Assembly: GCA_963978545.1 (NCBI GenBank)
Contig: OZ021730.1
Span: 186,001-250,000 of the forward strand
Length of the DNA: 64,000 bases
Direction of reading: 5' to 3'
Origin: Linyphia triangularis
Lineage: Eukaryota; Arthropoda; Arachnida; Araneae; Linyphiidae
The notes beneath the pieces are model-generated. The model was given only the letters and a program-made list of their open reading frames with translations, was not told the DNA's origin and did not search any database. The position numbers were made by a program, and so were the translations under genes. Of this stretch, positions 33,321 to 42,570 are shown one piece after another (the first letter of the stretch is position 1; every line of letters begins with the position of its first letter).

Positions 33321-36021
33321 ATTAAATCAATTCACCCCTCTCCTAATGGCAATATGGAATGCTAATGGATTAGTAGGCAGATTTGAAGAATTTAAAGACT
33401 TCCTTGAAGAAAACAACATCGATATAGGTGTGGTCACGGAAACACATAGTAAGCCATGCCACTCCCTCAAAATTCAGAACTATATCACATATAAAACTGA
33501 CCGCATTCACCATAGGGGAGGGGGTACTGCTATTTTCTGTAAAAAGTTCCTGACTACCTCTCTACACTCAACTGATAATTCCAAGGGATTTGAAGTAACC
33601 ACAATTGCAGTGGAGTTCAATGATCGCCCTCCCATCCATATTTCGGCAGTTTATAACCCCCCAAACAACAAATTTAATGCCACTGACATTATCAACTTAC
33701 TACCTACTAATACCCATACTATTGTTGCTGGTGACCTTAATGCAAAGCATAGTGACTGGGGGTGCAATTACTCAAATTTTAATGGGAAGACAATTGCCAA
33801 CTGCCTCATGCAGCACAATTTCAGAGTGCATGCCCCAACACAGCCTACTCATTATCCTGCCCGGGGTTGCCGACCAGATATTTTGGACATTATCCTCTCT
33901 AATACTCAGATTCCCATTGCAATAGATGTTCTTAATGAGCTGTCCTCAGACCACCAGCCCCTAATTGCCATATTAGGTCTACCTAAGGAGGAGGAAATTA
34001 GAATGAGGAGAAGAACTAATTGGGAAATATTTCAATATATCCTTGCTAACAACAACGACGACCCCCTCTCCATTATTAGTAACGATGATACTGAAACACA
34101 TATTGAAAAAATCACTATGGATATTACTAGAGCTTTGGATGAGGCATCCACCCAGGTCCCTATTAACGACTCCTATATCAAACTCCCTAAGGACATCAAG
34201 GCTGTAATTAAACACAGAAATTGGATACGTAAGAGATTTCAGAAAACCCTTGATCCCAGGCTACAAAGGGAAATGTATGAACTCAATGCGGAAATTAGAG
34301 TTAAATGCAAAGCATTCAGGAAGGGCAAATGGGAGGAGAAAATCCAAACCTTGTGCACCACGGACAACTCAATTTGGAAAATGTCCAAAACATTAAAAAG
34401 AGACAAAATTCTAAATAGACCCATCCATGGGGAAGAGGGTCTTGTCTATACAGACATCGAAAAAGCTAATGCACTGGCGGATTCACTCGAACTCCAGTTC
34501 AGGAACAATACCGAGCCCACAAACGATGATTTCGAGGACCACGTGGAGCAAAGAACTGAAGACTGGCTTGACCGAAACCATCCTGAAGGCACACTTGAAG
34601 AAGTGTCCATCAACGAGATCACCAGCTACATTAAGAAACTCCGAAATAACAAAGCCCCAGGTCATGATTCCATCACCAACTTTATGCTCAAAATCCTTCC
34701 CACACAATACCTTGCCAAAATCTCTGACATCTTCAACTATTGCCTTCAAAATGCCTATTTCCCTAGCTCATGGAAGGAGGCGAGAATTATCCTTTTTCCA
34801 AAACCAGGAAAAGATCCCATCATGACCACCTCTTATCGCCCAATTAGTCTGCTCCCCACTCTTGGAAAATTACTTGAGAGAGTAATCTTAAACAGAATGA
34901 GACCCTTCACTCAATGCATCCCTGAGGAGCAATATGGATTCGTACCCAATAAATCCACCACTAAGCAATTGGTCAGAATTCTGGAGCACATTGGTAATGC
35001 CAAACATAAAAAACAAGCATCTGCAATGTTGATGTTAGATGTTGCAAAAGCGTTTGATAGAGTGTACCATAACGGCCTACTCTACAAACTAATTGACTTC
35101 AAATTCCCAAAGGATATTATTCTTCTCATTAGCTCCTACTTGCAAGAACGCTTTTTTAAAGTCAGATATGGTGCTGCTACCTCTGACACCAGATATATTG
35201 AAGCCGGCGTACCCCAGGGGTCATTACTGGGTCCTACACTATATCTTATTTTCACAGCTGACTTCCCCACTTTCAGGGATAACTTAAACACCATGACTGC
35301 ATTCTATGCAGACGACACTGCAATAATTACAAATTCCGTACAGAGAAATCATGCAGTCTACAAACTCTCACTGTTGACTGATGAAATAGAGCAATGGTGT
35401 GAGAACTGGAAAGTAAGCATTAATGCCACTAAATCCAATATCCTCGTTATGGGGGGGAAGAAGTCTAGAACCCCCATCACCACTGAAGTTTACCTATTTG
35501 GGGAAAAGATCCCAATAGTTAAAAAAGCAAATTATCTGGGCCTTACTTTAAATTCCAAACTGAACTGGATGGATCACTGTAAGCATGTTGTCAAAAAAGC
35601 CAATATGGTTATGTCCAAAATTCGTCCTTTAATTGGTAGACACTCCAACTTGAATCTGAAACTAAAAAGACTTCTCTATATCAGCAATATCAGACCCATC
35701 CTGACCTATGCGTCACCTGCCCTCACCACTGCTACTAAAAAAGAGATCAAAATTCTCCAGACTTGTCAAAATAAAATATTAAGAGAAGTCGTTAACGCTA
35801 CTAGATATATACGTAACAATTTAATTCACAGGGATCTCAAAATTGAGCCTATCTCTGAATTTATCGCAAACACCAACATTACTTTCTATAGAAATGCCCT
35901 CTCAGAAACCAGCAACTACCATAGTATTTTTGCTTACGAGGTCCTTTTTGAAGACTCAAACTGCAGACCTTTTGCTGCCTTCGCACTCTCAGATGCCATT
36001 CTTGCAGAGGCATTTAATTAA
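33286..36021 (+). CDS. Jockey ORF2: endonuclease and reverse transcriptase
   Basis: 911 residues from the ATG at 33286, inside the end of ORF1. The frame is open from 33262, but the codon there is TTG. The APE-type endonuclease occupies about 1-230 (IWNANGL, VVTETH, GGGTAIFC, AGDLNAKHSDWGC, SDHQPLIA). The reverse transcriptase covers about 430-720 (NKAPGHDSI, LFPKPGKDP, LDVAKAFDRV, AGVPQGSLLGP and FYADD near residue 672). It ends without an RNase H domain, as is usual for the Jockey clade. All catalytic motifs are present and no frame break is visible, so it could encode an active enzyme. Confidence 0.95.
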   Translation: MNLNNKRTESPELNQFTPLLMAIWNANGLVGRFEEFKDFLEENNIDIGVVTETHSKPCHSLKIQNYITYKTDRIHHRGGGTAIFCKKFLTTSLHSTDNSKGFEVTTIAVEFNDRPPIHISAVYNPPNNKFNATDIINLLPTNTHTIVAGDLNAKHSDWGCNYSNFNGKTIANCLMQHNFRVHAPTQPTHYPARGCRPDILDIILSNTQIPIAIDVLNELSSDHQPLIAILGLPKEEEIRMRRRTNWEIFQYILANNNDDPLSIISNDDTETHIEKITMDITRALDEASTQVPINDSYIKLPKDIKAVIKHRNWIRKRFQKTLDPRLQREMYELNAEIRVKCKAFRKGKWEEKIQTLCTTDNSIWKMSKTLKRDKILNRPIHGEEGLVYTDIEKANALADSLELQFRNNTEPTNDDFEDHVEQRTEDWLDRNHPEGTLEEVSINEITSYIKKLRNNKAPGHDSITNFMLKILPTQYLAKISDIFNYCLQNAYFPSSWKEARIILFPKPGKDPIMTTSYRPISLLPTLGKLLERVILNRMRPFTQCIPEEQYGFVPNKSTTKQLVRILEHIGNAKHKKQASAMLMLDVAKAFDRVYHNGLLYKLIDFKFPKDIILLISSYLQERFFKVRYGAATSDTRYIEAGVPQGSLLGPTLYLIFTADFPTFRDNLNTMTAFYADDTAIITNSVQRNHAVYKLSLLTDEIEQWCENWKVSINATKSNILVMGGKKSRTPITTEVYLFGEKIPIVKKANYLGLTLNSKLNWMDHCKHVVKKANMVMSKIRPLIGRHSNLNLKLKRLLYISNIRPILTYASPALTTATKKEIKILQTCQNKILREVVNATRYIRNNLIHRDLKIEPISEFIANTNITFYRNALSETSNYHSIFAYEVLFEDSNCRPFAAFALSDAILAEAFN

Positions 36022-36464
36022 TTTACCATCTTCATTTACCTTACCTGCTCAGATCAGAACTGCTCACTTGCTACTCAATCCTCAACAATCCGTGAAAGCC
36101 ACTCAGTGGGGGAAGCGGATGGGGATTGAAGTGTTCAGTTTTTCCCACCATTTAGGAGCCAAAGCCCTCCAGCAACCCGTGGAAGGTTCCCTTTCATAGG
36201 GAAAGGGAAGCGGGTGGAGGAGTAGTCTTATTTTATATACTATTATTATGTATTCCATTTACTTTTAACTTAATTTACTATAGCACTTTCACAAGAAAGG
36301 CTACATTACTTTTATCTATTTTCCTTTATTTTATTACTATAGTCCTTTCAAAAGAAAGACTACATTTTTATTCTCTAATGGTTATTAACATAACCAATTC
36401 TCTTTTCAATTGCTTATCATGTTAGCTTAACTAACTTCTTGTATTCGGCTCATTTATTTTTGTC

Positions 36465-36493
<29 letters not shown>
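36465..36493 (+). repeat. Poly-A tail of Jockey element
   Basis: 29 consecutive A close the 3' UTR. Unrelated sequence TCCTACT follows. Confidence 0.9.
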
Positions 36494-36496
<3 letters not shown>

Positions 36497-36775
36497 TACT
36501 ATAAAAATTGTCGTCCGTCCTGTATTTTTAGTTATTTATAATTGCACTTTCTTTATGTCTTTTACTATTCAGATTATCCAATACAGCTTTTCGACCTCCT
36601 GAGGTATGACCAGTTTACTGATCACCCCTTCTTCCCCCCACCATCTTAGACTGCCTTTTATGTGAGACCTGACCAATTGACTGCCTAGTGGCCTAATTCA
36701 TATGAAGAGGTTTTCGCCCTAACGGGCACCAGGTACCTCGAACAACTCTATATCAAAGTCAAAGTCTTCGCATTC

Positions 36776-38327
36776 CCAATCAAATCATGATCAGAATCAC
36801 GAGCTAGTCGGACCTGTTACCGATCGTTCTTCATCATTCCCATTTGTTGGTTTTTACTGACGTTTCTGAAATGGTGAGGCGCAAAGCTATCAAACCTAAG
36901 CCTGCATCTGCTAAGGCAGTTTGCCATGTTCCTGTTGTAATTCCCACTAAGCAGGATGAGCCGATTGATGTTTCCTTTGCTAGTACCCCTGTAGTACCCA
37001 TTAATATGGATGAGCGGATAGCTGTTGTTCCAGTGCCGGGTACCAATGAAGTACCCATTAATTTGGAGGAGCGGCTTGATGACATTTCTATCCCTGAGAT
37101 TCCAGTGCTTAACTCCCCTGTTATAGTTAACACTGCTGCTGATTCAGGTGAAGCTGAATCGCCCAGATTCATTCTTAATCTCACCAATGCTATCCAGTAT
37201 GATGAGGCAAATCTGGCCAACATTTCTGGCGCCAAATCTACTGATATCTCTTTCTCTCTTAGCCCACCTCGCTCCTTCAAAGTTGTTGTTCGAGGTTTAA
37301 ATATCAAATCCTCTATTTTGGACATAGCCGACTGGCTGGTCTGGAAGAAACCAGAGTTTTCCCCCATTCAGATCACCCAGATGAAACGCCGTAATGGGCA
37401 TAAGATGCCCCTTTTTATTTTGGAGTTCCCTTTCACTGAAAATCAAGCTGACATTTTATCCTGGCGTATCATGTTATACACCAAAGTCAGAATTGAACCC
37501 CTCATAGGCAGGAAGGCGAGCGGACCCCAACAATGCTACAAGTGTCAGCATTGGGGTGCCCACCTTGCTGCTGAATGTACCTCTCCCATCAGATGGCGAC
37601 ACTGTTCTCTTGATCACAGTAGTCGTGCATGCCCAATCAAAAATGGCCCAAAGCTTTGCTGCAACTGTGGCCAAAATCATACAAGCTCTTCTCTCTCCTG
37701 TCCGACTCGTAGAGCTTTATTTACCAACCCTCAGACGGTCACCAAGACTACCAAACCTCCCCCTCTAAATTCTGACTGTACCAGATTTGTTCCTCGTCCC
37801 CTGATTATCAAAAGTATAACTAAGACCTATGCAAATGCTGTCTGTCAAACAATTGGAACCACAGTCAACAAGGCGACTGAATCAGTTGTTCTGACCCCCA
37901 TTCAGACTTCCTCTAAAGATTCTCAAGCTGGCTCTGGTCTTGAATCTTGCCAACTCAATGATAAATGCTACGTTGCATTTTTATTCACTCACGGTTTCAT
38001 TATGGATGAGTTTTCCGACCTTCAAGATTGTTACGACTGGACCGAGGATAATGCATCCTTCTTTTTACCAGTTATACAATTTATCAGGAATTTCCCACCA
38101 GTTTGAACTCCACTGCCCTGTGCTTAGTTTAGCTCCTCCCACGTGCCTTTTCCTCGCTTTCTATTGGAAGGTGATCCAAGCCAGCTCCTGTACCAAGTGT
38201 GGTTTCATGTTTTGCTTTTATTGTATGCCAGTTCCGATATTTCGTCCTTCAATTTATCCCACCCTTCATATCAGAGAGTATAGCATCTTCGGATCAGCAC
38301 TCCGTTAATTGTAATATTAAAAAGTAA
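36776..38327 (+). mobile_element. Gag-only non-LTR element, unit 1
   Basis: A 1,552-bp copy between direct repeats AGTCTTCGCATTC at 36763-36775 and 38328-38340. Structure as described for unit 2. Its promoter has been moved about 6 kb upstream by the composite insertion. Confidence 0.88.
36871..38106 (+). pseudogene. Gag-only element ORF, unit 1, decayed
   Basis: Same protein as the unit 2 copy but with two damaging changes. The first cysteine of the second zinc knuckle is Trp (IRWRHC in place of IRCRHC). A TGA at 38104-38106 replaces a Trp codon and removes the last seven residues. It also carries private substitutions such as NLTNAIQ for NLPNAIQ. The copy is probably non-functional, in line with the decayed ankyrin copy of the same unit. 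Confidence 0.85.
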
Positions 38328-38554
38328 AGTCTTCGCATTCTCAGATTTAGAGCTCTGAGAGTAAGACCTGACTCTCGCCTCTTTCTTGGCGCTTTTTGAC
38401 TGTGTTTCTAACCCTATATGCGGGCTGGTTCACCAAGTGGTTGCAAGGATGAAATATGTAAACAATACAGGCAGATCGCTACATTTTTACATGCAATTTT
38501 ATATTCAGTAGGTTTTTTATGTTGTTGGAAGTTATAGCTCCCATCCTAACAAAC

Positions 38555-38570
38555 GGCTCTTTTCAGGGCC
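38555..38570 (+). terminator. Histone-type 3' stem-loop, unit 2
   Basis: Identical to the unit 1 copy: 6-bp stem, UUUC loop, ACAAAC before and CAAAT after. It lies about 230 nt downstream of the rightward start site once the Gag-only element is removed. It could therefore end a short, metazoan histone-style non-polyadenylated transcript. Confidence 0.7.
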
Positions 38571-39032
38571 CAAATATGACACACTTTGCTTGACATGTTG
38601 ACTGTTTCATAACATTTTCTGGACTCAATACAATACAAATTTACTCAAACAAACGTTTAAAGCTAATATTGCCGTGTTACAATTACAGGGAAAGAGGAGT
38701 CCTTTATTTGTAGCTGCCCAATTCTAATTCTTGAACTCTCGTTTGAGGAATTGAATACAAAAGTGACCTTCTCTGTCATCTCGATTTGTGCTTGATCATT
38801 ATAGTAAACATGGACATATTTAATTATGTGAAACGTCTGCCTGTTTATGTGCAAACTTTAAGGAATACGAAAACTAAGGACATCTCTGAAACAGATGGAT
38901 CATGCATTTGGTGGTATGTTGTTGAAATGCCATGTACGGTGTTACATTTGGAACTATTTGTTTCTATATAACGACTAGAGATTTTGTATCTGCCTCCCAT
39001 GGATAAATTGCTTTTACCTAATAATTTTCCGT

Positions 39033-39150
39033 GGTCACGTTTATACCACGCGGAACGTACATGCTTCTATTCGGTCACCGAAGTCAAGCAATATGTGCTG
39101 CGGTCAGTACTTGAGAAGGTGACCGGTTGGGAACGATTAGTACAGTTGAC
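39033..39150 (+). rRNA. 5S rRNA-like sequence, unit 2
   Basis: 118 nt, the size of a 5S rRNA. The internal control region falls where expected: an A-box-like AGTCAAGCAATATGT at nt 50-64 and a C-box-like GAGAAGGTGACCGGTTGGG near nt 81-99. Other landmarks are ATACCACG near nt 11 and GTCA/TGAC closing the ends. Seven T at 39160-39166 would serve as a Pol III terminator. It is too diverged from ordinary animal 5S to be assumed functional. Alternatives are a 5S pseudogene, a variant 5S gene or a 5S-derived SINE head. Confidence 0.75.
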
Positions 39151-39837
39151 ATTTCATTGTTTTTTTATTTTTTACTTCTAATATATTACTTCACTTAAAG
39201 CCAGGAATAAGGCAAACATAAAATCTAATTGTTTATATCTAACAAAATATCGATAGTTTAGGCATGTTCACTTCACGAGCTCCCTACATTACAATTTATT
39301 GGGTTATTTTTATTACCACTTTAATACATCACTCAAAGTCAAACATAAAATCTACTTGCTTATATCTAACAAAATATCAATAGTTTTCTTCATGATAGAT
39401 TTGGCACGTTCAATCCACGAGTTAACTACATTACATTAAGCTAATTGTGAGTGACCAGATCTATGTGAAAATCAAATGTATAATGTGCTTTTGCAATTTC
39501 ATCTTAAAATACAGCACTCTATTTAAAGAATGGAGACTTGGTTTTTAGCGATATATTAGGCGAAATTTTCCTCCTTTATTGGAACTGGAATGCTAGAGGT
39601 AAAAGCAATTTTTAGATATCTGGTATGTTATTGAAAAAAAAAACTAAACATGAAAATTCAAATAATTCATTTATTAAATCCTGATATGTTTTATTACATG
39701 TATATGATATAAATTTTTGAGCAAAATAAAAAAAACATTTTTAAAGAAAGCATACAAGTTTTAATCTTTGAAACATAGGTAAAATTATATGTACAGTTAC
39801 ATAATCAACAATATATTCAAAACAGAAGTGTAGGGCA

Positions 39838-41635
39838 CTAATTACAAAAAGCTATAATTACACTTAACAAATCATTTTGATCCAAGTAATTTGCCAAAAC
39901 ACAGGCACAATCGTAATTCAACAAAACTTTTCTTGGCATGCTGTAATTCACATCAGAAATGCCTTTTACAGCAGTATATACATTACATTCCTCTAGTTTG
40001 TCTTTTAACAATGAACGTTCTAATTTAGAGGATATCAATTGCGAATACAAAGGATATCGTTTATTTGCAATTATTAGCAATAATTGATCCACGTTAAATC
40101 CTTCTTCTGCATTGCTGTACATTTTATAGCCGGAATACATTTGCATAAATTCAAACAATGTCCGACCATTGCCAAGATTATCTGACTTCATTCTATGCAA
40201 TTCCTGCTCACATTTAATTGCGTATTCTGACAACATTCCTTGGAGTTCGTGTTCACGAGTCCAGTCCTCGATGTTGAAGTCCGGCTTCTCAAGTAAGCAA
40301 TACTTCAACAGCAATTGAACGATAGCAAGGCTGCATCCGTTTTCTATTGCTAGGTCCAAAGGACTGAGACCATTTCGGTTTTTGACATTAACGTGGGAAC
40401 CTCTTCTCAGCAACATTTCAACTACGCTCGGATGACCTGTCTGATTTTGCACCGCTTTATGCAGTGGCGTGTCACCAAATTCATCTACTGAATCAACATC
40501 TATGCCACTGCTAATCAAGAATTTGACGAAAACTGCCGTACATCCGTTAATGCACAGGGCACTGTGCAGAAGTGAGCCACCGCACTGGTTTTTGGCAGTG
40601 TTGACGTTCATATCCAGGTAATCGAGGAGAAATGTAAAGATACTAACGTTGAAGTGTCCCAAAGCGTGGAAGAGTGGGCTTTGACCTGAAATGTTAGCAC
40701 TGTGCAAATCTCCGCCGGCAATAAGCAACAATCTGATAACTTCCAGTTCCGCATTCAGAGCAAGTGCTATAGACAGACTCGAATCGTCCGGAAGATCGGC
40801 TCTGGCTCCTAGGTAAAATTAAAATTACAACTTTAATTAAGGAAAGTCTTAAATCTAAAATAATTCAAATAACAGAGTTAAATATATTTACTAGTTACCA
40901 ATATTGGCAAACCTTTTATGAATATTTAAATGGAAATACTGCTATTTTAAATCTTAACAGAAGGTTATCTTACAATACTACCGCGTTAAAGGAATTAACT
41001 TAAATTTCTAATCTATCCAAATGTACACGAAATGAAGTTTTGGATATGCAATTCAGAATCCTTTTATCTAATTTAAAAGTAATGAATAATTTTGTCATTT
41101 TCTTCTGTAAATGCAGGTGGGACAAACTTAATCTCTGAAATAAGTTCATAATTATTTTGACAAAAAGATTTTTGAAACAGTTAAATTACCTTTTAAGATG
41201 TAATGTAAGATGTAGGAATGGGATATGAGGAAGCAACAAAAAATTGACAATTCAGCGTACATGGAAATATTTCGGTCTAATAAAAGGCTCCCTTAAAAAT
41301 TGTTGTAGAAAAGCGTTTACATATTAATTTATGTTTTTACATACCTCCTTCTACCAATGTTCTGATCGTTTCAAGTCTGTTGCTGCAATGTAGGGCATTG
41401 ATGAGAGGTGTTGGGCCGCCATGACAGAACTGGAAATTAGGATCTGCGCCATAATAGAGGAGAAGCTTGACGATGGCGATCGAGCATCTTCGGTCCGTCA
41501 GAACCCGAAGCAGGGGGGATTGACTGCCTTCTACTTCGTTGGCCGAAGAAGGGTCACGTTGCAGGATCAGTTGGATCTCACTCAAATCCCATTCTTCTTC
41601 GTACAATACACTGTGAACAGAAGTGTTTTCAGGCA

Positions 41636-41636
<1 letters not shown>
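39838..41636 (-). CDS. Ankyrin-repeat protein with PRANC-like tail, unit 2
   Basis: Two coding exons: 41345-41636 and 39838-40808. The 536-bp intron starts GTATGT and ends CTAG, and the junction completes a glycine codon so that a repeat continues unbroken across it. The protein has 420 residues. Six to seven ankyrin repeats lie between about 38 and 275 (motifs VKLLLYYGADPN, IRLLLIAGGDLHS, GDTPLHKAV, LSPLDLAIENG). The remaining ~145 residues (CEQELHRMKSD... NYLDQNDL near the end) resemble the C-terminal part of PRANC-type ankyrin proteins, whose F-box-like end binds SCF ubiquitin ligase in known cases. An acceptor (T-tract, then CAG) lies five bases before the ATG, so a non-coding first exon must lie upstream. 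AATAAA follows the stop by about 160 nt. Binding partners are unknown. Confidence 0.88.

Positions 41637-41665
<29 letters not shown>
41623..41665 (-). other. Splice acceptor with pure T-tract, ankyrin gene
   Basis: On the minus strand 22 T precede ACAG and the exon beginning ATATC ATG. Tract length is 22, 23, 23 and 21 in units 2-5 and is interrupted in unit 1. Confidence 0.75.
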
Positions 41666-41667
<2 letters not shown>

Positions 41668-42570
41668 TTAAAGCATTTTCAAAAGTTTGAATATTCCATT
41701 TTACTTTTGTAATCAAACGATTAAACTTAAGATTGGTACGTTTCAATCTTAAGAGAAAAGTGCCATTATTTTTTTGTCAAATTCTATATCTGTCGGAATA
41801 TTGTTTCAAAACCAAAGGTATTTTCTTTAGGAATAGCAACAGCAATATCAGCCCATTGTCAAAAATTTGAAGTTGAAAATAAAAGTATCTTTTAAGATTA
41901 CTAAAGGTTAAAGATTAATATTTAGTTCATTAAAATTTTTTAAACTGTAAAAAAAAAAAAAATCATATGACTTTCCCTTTAATATTTGTTTATGTGTTAC
42001 CAATACTTATGTATACTTGAAATTCATGCGTCTTACAACAAAATTTATGAAGATATTGCGACAGAAAGTATGCGGAAGCGTTGACACGGTCATACCGGCT
42101 ATCTTTCGATCATCGGATACAAGCATTATGGGTCAAATACAGGAAAAAGCCAAACAAAAAATATACTTGCTGTTTATTTTACTAAGATACACGTCAGTAA
42201 TTTAAAATGGGGTACCTAAAATACAAGTTGAGGGACCAGGATAGACAATGAACCCACCTAATTCTGTTACCAAGAAAATAGGTGGGTGGCAAGTGGTCTG
42301 ACCTAAGCAATGAACGAAGCCACGCTTTAGAGCCCAACACCACTACCGAAATCCGTGGAATTTATGATTGGGAGGGAAAAACAGCTGGACGATCCAGATA
42401 CTGAGGTCTGGGAACAGCAAACCCTAAAGAGAAATGTAAACACAAATGCAAGTATAATATGAATACATTTTTTACCAGTAATTTTGTTCAAGGTGAATCT
42501 GCAATAATCCGAGATCTATGGGTAGACAGCTCTGAGAGAGATCTGGTCGCTTCAGAGTCTAGAGTCGAAC
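41666..42570 (-). other. Ankyrin 5' leader region, unit 2
   Basis: Lies between the leftward promoter and the first coding exon and should contain the non-coding first exon. Several GT donors are possible (for example CTG/GTAAAA near 42475 and TT/GTAAGA near 42036), and I cannot choose one. Part of it is the Jockey-like leader fragment at 42232-42347. Confidence 0.5.
42232..42347 (-). repeat. Fragment resembling a Jockey 5' leader
   Basis: On the minus strand it begins TAGTGGTGTTGGGCTCTAAA, then GCTTAGGTCAG...CCACTTG, and ends near TATCCTGGTCCC. This matches the Jockey leader at 31201-31310 in order and wording. Only the 5' end of the element is present, which is unusual because non-LTR copies normally lose their 5' end. 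It lies in the ankyrin leader in sense orientation and recurs in all units. Confidence 0.7.

Larger units (their letters stand above)
31195..36493 (+). mobile_element. Jockey-clade non-LTR retrotransposon, apparently intact
   Basis: Two complete overlapping ORFs, a 5' leader of about 180 bp, a 3' UTR with a short internal duplication (CTATAG..CTTTC..AGAAAG around 36280 and 36341) and a tail of 29 A (36465-36493). The 5' end is placed by homology to a fragment found in every unit that begins TAGTGGTGTTGGGCTCTAAA. Flanks TCCTATT (31188-31194) and TCCTACT (36494-36500) may be an imperfect target duplication. With no lesion seen in either ORF, this is the youngest-looking autonomous element here. 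Confidence 0.85.
30765..36762 (+). mobile_element. Composite non-LTR insertion at TSS target
   Basis: A direct repeat AGTCTTCGCATT lies at 30753-30764 and 36763-36774, and units 2-5 show the uninterrupted site. The Jockey element occupies about 31195-36493. Unrelated flanks remain on both sides (30765-31194 and 36494-36762). The right flank ends with a CGCCCTAACGGGC hairpin and a TCAAAGTCA tail, like the 3' ends of the Gag-only elements. The simplest reading is a Jockey nested in an older insertion of about 0.7 kb. A frame on the minus strand (31053 to the junction) is open but unrecognised. Confidence 0.8.
38341..39837. other. Unit 2 leader, stem-loop and 5S spacer
   Basis: Just after the target site comes a hairpin (CTCAGATTTAGAGCTCTGAG, 38340-38359), then CGCC/GGCG pairing followed by a T run near 38377-38398. 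A 39-codon ORF (38418-38537) lies between these and the histone-type stem-loop but shows no sign of selection. The 5S-like sequence is at 39033-39150. A diverged direct duplication lies at about 39208-39290 and 39341-39435. The ankyrin 3' UTR (-) ends at the right, with AATAAA as its complement at 39670-39675. The same layout repeats in units 3-5. Confidence 0.65.

Noticed and set aside
38418..38537. 39-codon ORF just before the histone-type stem-loop, tempting as a tiny gene
   Set aside because: All four differences between units 1 and 2 change the amino acid, and in units 4-5 further changes follow; no sign of purifying selection.
38663..38854. Minus-strand frame MHINRQTFHIIKY present in every unit
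   Set aside because: No start context, no homology I recognise; recurrence is explained by unit duplication.
39390..39440. Minus-strand segment reading VNSWIERAKSIMKKTI, considered as a transposase remnant
   Set aside because: Only about 27 codons open and the match is to memory of general motifs; too short to support.
41421..41690. Plus-strand frame MTELEIRICAI opposite ankyrin exon 1
   Set aside because: Antisense shadow; the ankyrin frame has splice sites, domain structure and a cross-exon repeat.
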